Source: Lentisphaerota bacterium (GTDB taxonomy: Bacteria > Verrucomicrobiota > Lentisphaeria > Oligosphaerales > Oligosphaeraceae). From it: a stretch of DNA of 6,371 nt. Below the pieces are notes generated by a model, which did no database searches, had not been told where the DNA came from, and worked only from the letters and a program-made list of their open reading frames with translations. The stretch spans positions 1 through 6,371 of the forward strand of contig JAAZKQ010000290.1 of the NCBI GenBank assembly GCA_012799755.1. Reading direction: 5' to 3'. The translations under genes and the position numbers were made by a program. Positions 1 through 6,308 of this stretch are shown here, piece by piece; the first letter of the stretch is position 1, and every line of letters begins with the position of its first letter.

Positions 1-71
1 AAAACCCACTTATGCTTTTCGGACAAACTCGCGCTAGTTTCCTCATCACGACAAACAGCATTGAGAAAACC

Positions 72-1268
72 ATGACAAAAAAACAAGCTGTTATCTTCGG
101 GGCCGGCAATATCGGCCGGGGCTTTATCGGCCAGCTGTTTTCCGAATCGGGCTACGAAGTCATTTTTGTGGACGTTGATCAGGAACTCGTCGCCGCCCTC
201 AACCGCGACCGCCGCTACCATTTGCAGACCGTCTGCAACAGCGGCGTGGAAGACTTCCACATCGGACCGGTGTCAGCCGTAAACGGCGCTGACGGCGCCG
301 CTGTCGCCCAGGCCATTGCCGGCGCGAGTATCGCCGCAACGGCGGTCGGCGCCAACGCGCTGCGCTTTGTCGCCCCGAATCTCGCCGCCGGCATCGCCCT
401 GCGCGCGACAGCCAAGGCCGCTCCGCTCAATATCATCGTCTGCGAAAATCTCCACGGCGCCGCCCAACACCTGCGGGACTTGACGGCAGCGAGCATGAGC
501 GATACCGCCGGGCGCGACTACCTCGCAATTCAAGTAGGTTTTGTGAACACGGTCATCGGTCGTATGGTACCGGCGCCAACGCCGGAAATGCGCGCAGCAG
601 ACGTCAGTTTCATCAAGGTCGAACCCTACAAAGAGTTGCCGGTTGACCGCAGCGGCTTCGTCGGCGCCATTCCGAACATCAGCGCCATGCACGCGGAGGA
701 CAACTTCGACGTCTTCACCGCCCGCAAACTCTACGTCCACAACTGCGGCCACGCGCTCCTGGCCTATGTGGGCTATCAGCGCGGCTACACCTATGGCTAT
801 GAAGCCATGGCCGATGACGAAATTCGCGCTTTTATGCTCGCCGGTCTGCGCGAAAGCGTGGATGGCATCTGCGCCAAGTTCGGCGCCGACCCAGCCTGGC
901 TCAACAGCCACGTTGATGAGCTGCTGCTGCGTTTCGCCAACCGGCAGCTCGGCGACACGCTCTATCGTCTGGGACGCGACCCCTTGCGCAAACTGGCGGC
1001 CGAAGACCGCCTCACCGGCGCCGCCAATCTCGCCTGCGAAGCCGGCGTGCAGCCACGACACCTCGCCTGGGGCATCGCCGCCGCCCTGCTCTTCGCACCA
1101 GACGACGACAGCAGCGCCCAGGAGCTGCAACGGCAACTGCGCGACTCGGGCGTGGCAAAAACCCTCGCCGCCGTCGCCGGCATCGCGCCGGACAGCGCCC
1201 TCAGCGCCCTGGTGCAGGACGCCTACGCCATCCTCCGCGTAACGCCCACCGCCCTGCCCAAAACCTGA
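72..1268 (+). CDS. mtlD: Mannitol-1-phosphate 5-dehydrogenase
   Basis: Cytoplasmic NAD-dependent oxidoreductase of the long-chain mannitol dehydrogenase family, interconverting D-mannitol 1-phosphate and fructose 6-phosphate. The 398-aa product (E. coli MtlD is about 382) opens with a Rossmann nucleotide-binding motif, G10-A-G-N-I-G15-R-G. An acidic pair ends the second strand (D34, D36), consistent with NAD rather than NADP. The family catalytic signature K-x4-N-x2-H is intact as K219, N224, H227. The C-terminal domain resembles MtlD along its length, for example GRDPLRKLAAEDRL at about 301-314. The frame stays open to the window edge with an earlier ATG at 12. I chose ATG 72 because the Rossmann fold then begins near residue 5 as in known MtlD, and the extra 20 residues look unlike the family. 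Only a weak TGAG-type ribosome site precedes it. Bases 1-71 show no convincing promoter. The downstream sugar kinase probably shares its transcript. A related polyol-phosphate substrate cannot be excluded. Confidence 0.92.
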   Translation: MTKKQAVIFGAGNIGRGFIGQLFSESGYEVIFVDVDQELVAALNRDRRYHLQTVCNSGVEDFHIGPVSAVNGADGAAVAQAIAGASIAATAVGANALRFVAPNLAAGIALRATAKAAPLNIIVCENLHGAAQHLRDLTAASMSDTAGRDYLAIQVGFVNTVIGRMVPAPTPEMRAADVSFIKVEPYKELPVDRSGFVGAIPNISAMHAEDNFDVFTARKLYVHNCGHALLAYVGYQRGYTYGYEAMADDEIRAFMLAGLRESVDGICAKFGADPAWLNSHVDELLLRFANRQLGDTLYRLGRDPLRKLAAEDRLTGAANLACEAGVQPRHLAWGIAAALLFAPDDDSSAQELQRQLRDSGVAKTLAAVAGIAPDSALSALVQDAYAILRVTPTALPKT

Positions 1269-1299
1269 ACGCAAGGGCCGCAAGCAGCACCCATTTCTC

Positions 1300-1306
1300 A
1301 GGGAGA
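1300..1306 (+). promoter_or_regulatory. Ribosome binding site of the ROK kinase gene
   Basis: AGGGAGA lies 9 nt before the ATG at 1316. It fixes the start of the kinase and shows that it has its own translation signal in the 47-bp gap after mtlD. Confidence 0.7.
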
Positions 1307-1315
1307 CGCAGCAAG

Positions 1316-2209
1316 ATGATCATCGGCATTGATATCGGCGGCACCAAATGCGCAGTCGTCGCTGCAGACGACTCGGGCAACATGGGCCGAGTCATACGCT
1401 TTCCGACCACGAAGGTCCACGATACGCTGGCGGCGATCTTCGCCGCCGTGCGTGAGCTCGGGCCGGATGGCAAGCAGAGCTTCGGCGTCGCTTGCGGCGG
1501 CCCACTTGACGCCAAGGCCGGCGTGGTCCTCTCGCCGCCCAATCTGCCCGACTGGGACCGCATTGCCATCTGTCAGCTGCTCGAAGAGCAATTCGGTGGC
1601 CGCGCCTACCTAATGAATGACGCCAACGCCTGCGCCCTGGCCGAATGGCAGTACGGCGCCGGCAAAGGCGCGCGCAATATGGCCTTCCTCACCCACGGCA
1701 CGGGCATGGGCGGCGGACTGATCCTCAATGGCGCGCTTTATGAGGGCAGCTCCGGTGACGCCGGCGAACTCGGCCATATCCGCCTCGCCGAAAACGGCCC
1801 CATCGGCTACCACAATGCTGGTTCCTTCGAGGGCTTCTGCAGCGGCAGCGGCATCGCCCAGCTTGCCGCTGGACGCATCCCCGGCATGGACAAGCCCAGC
1901 GCCAAGGACGTCGCCCAAGCCGCCGACCGCGGCGTGCCCGAAGCCCTCGCGATCATGGCCGAAAGCGGTCGCTATCTGGGCCGCGCCCTGGCCATCCTCA
2001 TTGATATCATCAACCCCGAAGTGATTGTCCTGGGCAGTATCTACACCCGCTCCGGCCATCTGCTCGAACAAACCATGCGCGCCGAACTCGAACGCGAAGC
2101 CCTTCCCAGCGCCCTGGCCGTCTGTCGCATCGTCCCCGCCGCCCTCGGCGAAAACACCGGCTGCATGTCCGCCATCGCCGTCGCCGCCTACCGCGCCAAG
2201 GGAAATTAG
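1316..2209 (+). CDS. ROK-family sugar kinase (glucokinase/fructokinase type)
   Basis: Predicted cytoplasmic ATP-dependent hexokinase of the ROK branch of the ASKHA fold, 297 aa, a normal length. The phosphate-1 loop is D6-I-G-G-T-K11. N101-D102 carries the likely catalytic aspartate. The ATP-binding glycine loop is T129-G-M-G-G-G. The sugar-contact segment includes E151, H154 and E172, and the adenosine region follows at about N233-PEVIVLGS. The usual ROK zinc cluster (C-G-C-G-x-x-G-C-x-E) is replaced by G164-Y-H-N-A-G-S-F-E172, so all the zinc cysteines are missing although H154 and E172 remain. It seems to be an enzyme rather than a NagC/XylR-type repressor because there is no N-terminal helix-turn-helix. 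Lying 47 bp after mtlD on the same strand, it could make fructose 6-phosphate for, or use sugar from, the same pathway. The substrate (glucose, fructose, mannose or N-acetyl sugar) cannot be settled from sequence alone. Confidence 0.88.
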   Translation: MIIGIDIGGTKCAVVAADDSGNMGRVIRFPTTKVHDTLAAIFAAVRELGPDGKQSFGVACGGPLDAKAGVVLSPPNLPDWDRIAICQLLEEQFGGRAYLMNDANACALAEWQYGAGKGARNMAFLTHGTGMGGGLILNGALYEGSSGDAGELGHIRLAENGPIGYHNAGSFEGFCSGSGIAQLAAGRIPGMDKPSAKDVAQAADRGVPEALAIMAESGRYLGRALAILIDIINPEVIVLGSIYTRSGHLLEQTMRAELEREALPSALAVCRIVPAALGENTGCMSAIAVAAYRAKGN

Positions 2210-2280
2210 CCGCCGACAAGCGTTCAACACTCGTAAACGCAAACGGGCCATGGCAAGTATCCGGGTGAACGCCCCGCGTA

Positions 2281-2940
2281 CTATTGCTTGGCAAAATCTT
2301 CCAGTTTGCTGATCCAAGCGTCGAAATGTGGACATTCAGCCCGCAGCCGCTCTAGACCGATGCGCTTTGCCACGAGTGGCCCATGCAGGGCCTTCCGATA
2401 CGTCTGGAACAAGGAAACAATGCGCTTTGACGGCCAATTGACATTGTCAATATCCTCTGGCGTCGGATAACTCTCCCTGATGGCCTGAAATTGTGCCTGT
2501 TTGCTCATGTCCGTCATGGCCTTGGGCAATTCGTCGGGCGATGCAAAAAGCAGCGCTTCAAACTCGTGGAGCGCCAAGTAGGGCAGAAAGCGTGGATCGT
2601 CAAAATACGCCGCAATGGCTTGCTCAACATATGCGACCTGAGCGCTTGGCTTGTCCGTCGGTCGCGTCTCCATGCCAGGAAAATCTGCCGGCAGGCCATC
2701 GTAGTCAAGACATGTCGTCACCAGCGCATCGCCTGCGCCCTGAAGCAGCCGGCCGACATCATTCGCAAACTTCTTGAACGTGGTCACGCCTCCCCGGAAG
2801 TTGGGCCCGTCCTTGACCATCTTCGTCACCAGCAGGGTTGGGATCAAACAGAGATGCAACGACCAAAAATGTTCTTGGAGAACGTCTTTGACAAAACGCT
2901 CCTCGGTATATCCCTCAACCAGCACCAAGGCCCTTTTCAT
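2281..2940 (-). CDS. DUF4276 family protein, TOPRIM-like putative nuclease
   Basis: 219-aa protein that I assign to the DUF4276 family. It begins MKRALVLVEGYTEERFV, the family's N-terminal motif, with E9 and the E13-E14 pair. An acidic D79-Y-D81 follows a hydrophobic strand, and H125-E-F-E-A-L-L-F lies in the middle. A glutamate after strand one plus a later DxD is the arrangement of TOPRIM metal-binding sites in OLD nucleases, DnaG and topoisomerases. I therefore infer a metal-dependent nucleic-acid-cleaving or related role; this is not proven. The frame extends 49 codons further upstream inside the ATPase gene. I chose ATG 2940 because the family motif starts there, GGGAG precedes it by about 10 nt, and it forms a TAATG junction with the ATPase stop. 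Translation is therefore probably coupled and the two products likely form one complex. It has no transmembrane segment. It ends 71 bp from the convergent kinase gene. Confidence 0.82.
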   Translation of the reverse strand: MKRALVLVEGYTEERFVKDVLQEHFWSLHLCLIPTLLVTKMVKDGPNFRGGVTTFKKFANDVGRLLQGAGDALVTTCLDYDGLPADFPGMETRPTDKPSAQVAYVEQAIAAYFDDPRFLPYLALHEFEALLFASPDELPKAMTDMSKQAQFQAIRESYPTPEDIDNVNWPSKRIVSLFQTYRKALHGPLVAKRIGLERLRAECPHFDAWISKLEDFAKQ

Positions 2941-4046
2941 TACGGTCGCGCTCCCAACAAGTTCTTCTCCCACAGGTCCCCCAGACCATAGCCCTCGGCT
3001 CCGGCAAAGGATTCCAGCCAAGTCCTCAAGTCGCTTTTGACAAGACGTCGGAAGACACTTTCGCCGTTTTCGCGCTCGCTGGTCCACACCTGTTCCGGCT
3101 CAAGATGGTTGACCAGTGTCACGGACTGCGTCGCCACCAGCAGCTGAGTGCGAGTGGACGCAGCAGTCAGCAATTCAGCCAACAGGCCAATTGCCGCCGG
3201 ATGCAGTCCCAACTCCGGTTCATCAAGCAGAATGATGGCCGGAAGTTCCGGTTGCAGCAATAGAGTGACCAAACACAGAAAGCGCAACGAACCATCTGAC
3301 AAGGCGACGCCGTTGAAATAGGAATCGCTGCCCTTTTCACGCCACTCGAGCCGAATCTTGTCGGGATTGATTTTGACTGGTGCAAGACAGAAACCGCCGA
3401 AGTACGGCGCAATCTGCCCAAAGACATCCTGGATGTTGCGGAAATGCTCGGGGTGAGCCTGCTGTAATCCATAGAGAAAGGCCGCCAAATTGCCTGCGTC
3501 CGAACGCAGAAAGCGGTTATCGTTGACCTCGGCCGGTCCTCGCAGCGCCGCTGTGGCGCTGGTATCGTGAAAATGATAGAGGCGATAGCTCGCCAAGTCC
3601 GTTCGGATAGTCTCTGCAATCCTCTCTTCGCTGACAGCCAAGCGGGCTTCGCGGCTGGCGCCGCCGAGCTCTATCGTACTTAAGCCATTCTCGCACTGCG
3701 GATCGTGGGCATAGACTGTCCCGCGGTCAACGGCCAACGTATTCTCATCAGTAGGAATGAGAGCAAGGCGATAGCCATCGCGGCGGCCCTTCTCGCCGAA
3801 CTCCACAGCGAGTCTCATTGCCGGCGAGACTTTGCGGCCGCGATACAGCAGCGCCTCGGCACCCCGCTCAAGTGAATAGCGTGCTAAATTCTGCATACGA
3901 ATTTCCCGCAGAAGTCGGAAAACCTGCATGAGATTGGATTTGCCGGCACCATTGGCGCCGATAAGCACATTCAAGTCGCCCAATTCCAGCGTCTGTCGCC
4001 GGATAGACTTGAAGTTCTCAATCTCTAGCTTTTCCAATTTCCTCAT
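2940..4046 (-). CDS. AAA family ATPase (SMC/RecF-like, AAA_21 type), first gene of putative defence pair
   Basis: 368-aa ABC-like ATPase of the group often labelled 'predicted ATPase, AAA_21'. It starts with the typical strand LEKLEIENFKSIRR. Walker A is G30-A-N-G-A-G-K-S37. A signature-like LSDGSLRFL lies at 249-257, Walker B is I271-I-L-L-D-E-P-E-L-G-L-H-P283, and ATQS at 305-308 stands in the switch position. A YHFHDTS segment at 157-163 is typical of this subgroup as I recall it. There is no long coiled coil and no fused TOPRIM domain, unlike single-chain OLD proteins. The TOPRIM-like function appears to be supplied by the overlapping downstream gene. The start is supported by AAGGAG at 4055-4060. 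Family knowledge suggests a sensor/motor that couples ATP binding to an effector. With a TOPRIM-like partner, defence against phage or plasmids is the leading idea, but a DNA-repair role is possible. Local GC is lower than in the neighbours, suggesting transfer. Confidence 0.88.
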   Translation of the reverse strand: MRKLEKLEIENFKSIRRQTLELGDLNVLIGANGAGKSNLMQVFRLLREIRMQNLARYSLERGAEALLYRGRKVSPAMRLAVEFGEKGRRDGYRLALIPTDENTLAVDRGTVYAHDPQCENGLSTIELGGASREARLAVSEERIAETIRTDLASYRLYHFHDTSATAALRGPAEVNDNRFLRSDAGNLAAFLYGLQQAHPEHFRNIQDVFGQIAPYFGGFCLAPVKINPDKIRLEWREKGSDSYFNGVALSDGSLRFLCLVTLLLQPELPAIILLDEPELGLHPAAIGLLAELLTAASTRTQLLVATQSVTLVNHLEPEQVWTSERENGESVFRRLVKSDLRTWLESFAGAEGYGLGDLWEKNLLGARP

Positions 4047-4237
4047 GGGTCACACTCCTTGGCGAAGCTGCGGTCATCCCCGTTCTCTCTTGCCCCCTCG
4101 CTGCAATCCACCAACTCAACCACAGCACCAGCACCGGCTATCAACCGCTGTTCCTAAAAACATCGTGGCGGCAGTTCGAGCAGGGTGCGATGGAAGACGC
4201 CCGAAGCCATAATCTAGTCCGCAATGCGCCTTCTTGC
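4047..4237 (-). other. 191-bp leader upstream of the ATPase/DUF4276 pair, with a broken short reading frame
   Basis: Non-coding stretch between the permease stop and the ATPase start. It presumably holds the promoter of the ATPase/DUF4276 pair, but I see no convincing -35/-10 pair or terminator. On the minus strand one frame runs from ATG 4210 to a TGA at 4043-4045 that overlaps the ATPase ATG. It is interrupted only by a TAG at 4154-4156, giving 18 codons and then 36 codons. I recognise no family in either part. It may be a decayed leader gene or chance. Confidence 0.35.
4055..4060 (-). promoter_or_regulatory. Ribosome binding site of the ATPase gene
   Basis: AAGGAG on the minus strand, 8 nt before the ATG at 4046. 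It is a strong match that fixes the start of the ATPase. Confidence 0.75.
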
Positions 4238-5233
4238 CTACACGTCATGACTGATTAACAGCCAGAGGAAGAATGGCCCGCCGACCAGCGAGGTAATGAC
4301 GCCGACGGGAATCTCCACCGGCGCGACGACGCAGCGGCCAAAGGTGTCGCAGATCACCAGGAAGGCGCCGCCGAAGAGCACGCTGGCGGGCGCGAGCTTG
4401 CGATGGTTGGCCCCGAACAGCAGGCGGCAGATATGCGGACAAACCATGCCGACGAAACCAATCGGGCCGCAGACCGCCACCACGCCGCCAACCAATAGCG
4501 ACACGCAGAAGAAGAACAACAGTTTGCTGCGCTCCCGGTTTACACCGCGGCTGGCCGCAAACTCCTCGCCGACGGCCAGCAGGTTGAGCGCCTCGACCTG
4601 GCTGATGACCACAGCCATAGTCACGAAGCACAACGCGGCCATAGCCCCGAGCGTAGGATAGCCCACCGCGTCCAGACCGCCCATCAGCCAGCGCATGACT
4701 CGAAACATGTCGTTGGCATCGCCCAGATACTGCACAAAGAGAATCAGGCTGGAAAAAAAGGAACTGACGGCCACGCCGGCCAGGAGCATGGCCGCCGTGG
4801 AGCTGGTGCCGCGCAGACGAGTCAGACCATAGACCAGGGCAATGGCGCACAAGGCCCCCAGGAAAGCCGACATGCTCATGCCGGAAAGGCCGAGGATGCC
4901 CACGCTGATCCCAAAACGGACGTAAATCGCCACGCCCAAGGACGCGCCACCTGACACCCCCAGCGTAAACGGCGTCGCCAACACATTGCGAAAGAGGCCC
5001 TGGAAACACATGCCACTCAGCGACAAGGACGCGCCGGCAATGAACGCGGTGAGCACCCGCGGCACCCGCATCCGCCAAAAAATGCGATGCTCCAAGGGCA
5101 ATACACCGTCATCAAACACGGCCGGCAGCGGTATGGTGCGAATACCGGCGAAGGGCGCCAGTACCAAGACCAGCAGCACCAAGAACATCAGTACTCCGTA
5201 AAGCAGCCAGGAAGGAACGCGAGGACGGCTCAT
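4238..5233 (-). CDS. FecCD/BtuC-family ABC transporter permease (iron-siderophore/haem/cobalamin)
   Basis: Inner-membrane permease of 331 aa, the usual FecCD length. It has many hydrophobic segments, roughly at residues 9-29, 58-78, 85-105, 112-138, 147-170, 194-212, 238-258, 280-297 and 305-327. Family hallmarks are R56-V-P-R-V-L followed by AGASLSLSGMCFQGLFRN (67-83). The coupling region toward the ATPase is G256-P-I-G-F-V-G-M-V-C-P-H with a following arginine R270. The terminal PVEIPVGVITSLVGGPFFLWLL (305-326) is also typical. It would form a homodimeric channel with an ABC ATPase and a periplasmic binding protein, but neither gene is in the window. The start at 5233 is supported by AAAGGAG at 5240-5246 and overlaps the upstream peptidase stop as ATGA, implying translational coupling. 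The ligand cannot be told; siderophore, haem and cobalamin are all possible. GC is high, like the left block and unlike the ATPase cassette that follows. Confidence 0.93.
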   Translation of the reverse strand: MSRPRVPSWLLYGVLMFLVLLVLVLAPFAGIRTIPLPAVFDDGVLPLEHRIFWRMRVPRVLTAFIAGASLSLSGMCFQGLFRNVLATPFTLGVSGGASLGVAIYVRFGISVGILGLSGMSMSAFLGALCAIALVYGLTRLRGTSSTAAMLLAGVAVSSFFSSLILFVQYLGDANDMFRVMRWLMGGLDAVGYPTLGAMAALCFVTMAVVISQVEALNLLAVGEEFAASRGVNRERSKLLFFFCVSLLVGGVVAVCGPIGFVGMVCPHICRLLFGANHRKLAPASVLFGGAFLVICDTFGRCVVAPVEIPVGVITSLVGGPFFLWLLISHDV

Positions 5234-6189
5234 GCGCGACTCCTTTCTCCGGCGCCGGCTCGCCGGAGTTCAATACCGCCGGCAGCGGAAAGCGTCAGCA
5301 TTACCTCCGCCCCCACCGGCAGGCTGATGCTGGGAAAGACATGACCAAAGGGCAAGCCGCAGGCCACAGGACCGGCGATCTCGGCGGCGACCTCGCGCAG
5401 GAGCTCGGGAATGTATTCGCTGTCCTCAGCCTGGCTGAACTGGCCGAAAAGCAGTCCCCGCAGGCGCCGTAGGAAGCCCGCCGAGCGCAGCTGCGTGAGA
5501 TAGCGATCAATGCGATAAGCGGCCTCGCCAATGTCCTCAAGGACCAAAATGGGATTCTCCACCCGCGAGGGAAAATGCGCCGTGCCCAACAGCGAATTAA
5601 GCAGCGAAAGATTGGTGGGCAACAGCTGTCCGCAGGCCCGGCCCGGTTTGAGTACCTCCACGCCGTTTGTCGCCCAAGCCGGCAGTAGCTCGCCTTGGCC
5701 GTTCAGACAGTCAAGCAGCGACGACCAGACCAAGCTCAACGCCTGGCTCTGCTCGGGCGTGCTCAAGTCCCGACCGAATTCACTACAAAGCATCGGCCCA
5801 TGGATATGCCCGCTACAACCATGCTGAAACGCGGCCAGATGCAGGCCGCAGAGGTCGCTGTAGCCAATGATGGGCTTGCGGTTGCGGCGCAGACGCTCCC
5901 AGTCCATGTTATCCAGCAGCCTGGTGGAACCAAAACCGCCGCGGACGGCCATGCAGGCATCGCAGTCATCCCGCGTCAGCACGTCAACAAGGCTCGCCAG
6001 GCGCTCGTGATCATCTCCCGCCAAGTAGCGTTGGGGCGTCAGCGGCCTTGGTGCCAGGACGTTCACCCCGAAATCCCGCAGGCGTGCCAGGCCACGCTCA
6101 GTACGCACAGGGTCAGGCACACCCGACAATGCAAACAAGCCCAGTCTTTTTATCGCGCACGCCGCGGGATGTTCTGCCAAGGGGACCAT
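5230..6189 (-). CDS. S66-family serine peptidase (LD-carboxypeptidase/MccF-like)
   Basis: 319-aa peptidase of family S66, which includes cytoplasmic muropeptide LD-carboxypeptidase LdcA and microcin C immunity protein MccF. The conserved A-V-R-G-G-F-G block is at 81-87. The nucleophile lies in G109-Y-S111-D. The glutamate/tyrosine segment LEDIGEAAYRIDRYL places the likely catalytic E218. The histidine is H283 in LPFGH, followed by the family's terminal LPVGA at 290-294. Thus the Ser-Glu-His triad is complete. The position that usually reads GGN before LSLL reads P191-T-N193 here. There is no signal peptide, so it is probably cytoplasmic. I prefer ATG 6189; a TTG at 6207 in the same frame overlaps the GGAG at 6202-6205, which sits 12 nt before ATG 6189. 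It is the first gene of an operon with the overlapping FecCD permease. This context suggests processing of an imported peptidic metallophore or a murein role, and LdcA versus MccF cannot be separated here. Confidence 0.9.
   Translation of the reverse strand: MVPLAEHPAACAIKRLGLFALSGVPDPVRTERGLARLRDFGVNVLAPRPLTPQRYLAGDDHERLASLVDVLTRDDCDACMAVRGGFGSTRLLDNMDWERLRRNRKPIIGYSDLCGLHLAAFQHGCSGHIHGPMLCSEFGRDLSTPEQSQALSLVWSSLLDCLNGQGELLPAWATNGVEVLKPGRACGQLLPTNLSLLNSLLGTAHFPSRVENPILVLEDIGEAAYRIDRYLTQLRSAGFLRRLRGLLFGQFSQAEDSEYIPELLREVAAEIAGPVACGLPFGHVFPSISLPVGAEVMLTLSAAGGIELRRAGAGERSRA
5240..5246 (-). promoter_or_regulatory. Ribosome binding site of the permease gene, inside the peptidase gene
   Basis: AAAGGAG on the minus strand sits 6 nt before the permease ATG at 5233 and lies within the last codons of the peptidase gene. 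It supports the ATGA overlap as a real operon junction. Confidence 0.7.
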
Positions 6190-6206
6190 GAAGAAGCACA
6201 ACTCCA

Positions 6207-6218
6207 AGCTGATCAGCT
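6207..6218. repeat. 12-bp perfect palindrome near the peptidase start
   Basis: AGCTGATCAGCT reads the same on both strands and lies immediately upstream of the GGAG ribosome site of the peptidase gene. It could be an operator or part of the 5' leader, but a 12-bp palindrome can also arise by chance. Confidence 0.4.
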
Positions 6219-6294
6219 ACAAGACGGAAAAACATAAACGTAGCCCGACAGCAGTCTTTTTCCACGCCCCAAAGCAGTAAACACCGCGTTTGCA

Positions 6295-6308
6295 GGTAAC
6301 CGGTTACC
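6295..6308. promoter_or_regulatory. 14-bp palindromic operator, LacI-family style
   Basis: GGTAACCGGTTACC is a perfect 14-bp palindrome with a central CG, the pattern typical of LacI-family repressor sites (core AACCGGTT). A third half-site, GATAAC at 6313-6318, matches GGTAAC with one difference. On the plus strand the palindrome falls between weak promoter-like hexamers TTTGCA (6289-6294) and GATAAC (6313-6318), 18 bp apart, which would suit repression of a gene to the right of the window. It also lies about 105 bp upstream of the peptidase ATG, so it could control that operon. The palindrome is directly visible; the regulator is inferred. Confidence 0.6.

Noticed and set aside
12..71. Earlier ATG at position 12 as the start of mtlD
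   Set aside because: It would add 20 residues before the Rossmann motif that known MtlD proteins do not have, and no good ribosome site precedes it within the window.
273..1283. Long open frame (336 codons) on the minus strand opposite mtlD
   Set aside because: It is a mirror of the GC-rich third-position pattern of mtlD. The translation resembles no family I know and mtlD motifs are complete on the other strand.
2220..2240. GCGTT...AACGC inverted repeat between the convergent kinase and DUF4276 genes, considered as a terminator
   Set aside because: The stem is only 5 bp with an 11-base loop and no T-run on either strand, so it is not a credible intrinsic terminator.
1610..2335. Open frame of 241 codons on the minus strand across the kinase gene and the following gap
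   Set aside because: It is a shadow of the kinase gene: alanine/glycine-rich, without recognisable motifs, and it overlaps the convergent DUF4276 gene end.
2941..3087. Longer start for the DUF4276 protein inside the ATPase gene
   Set aside because: The extra 49 residues are the out-of-frame reading of the ATPase C-terminus, and the family motif, ribosome site and TAATG junction all favour ATG 2940.
4245..5078. Second long minus-strand frame (277 codons) inside the permease gene
   Set aside because: It overlaps the clear FecCD frame and its translation lacks membrane segments; it is an out-of-frame reading.
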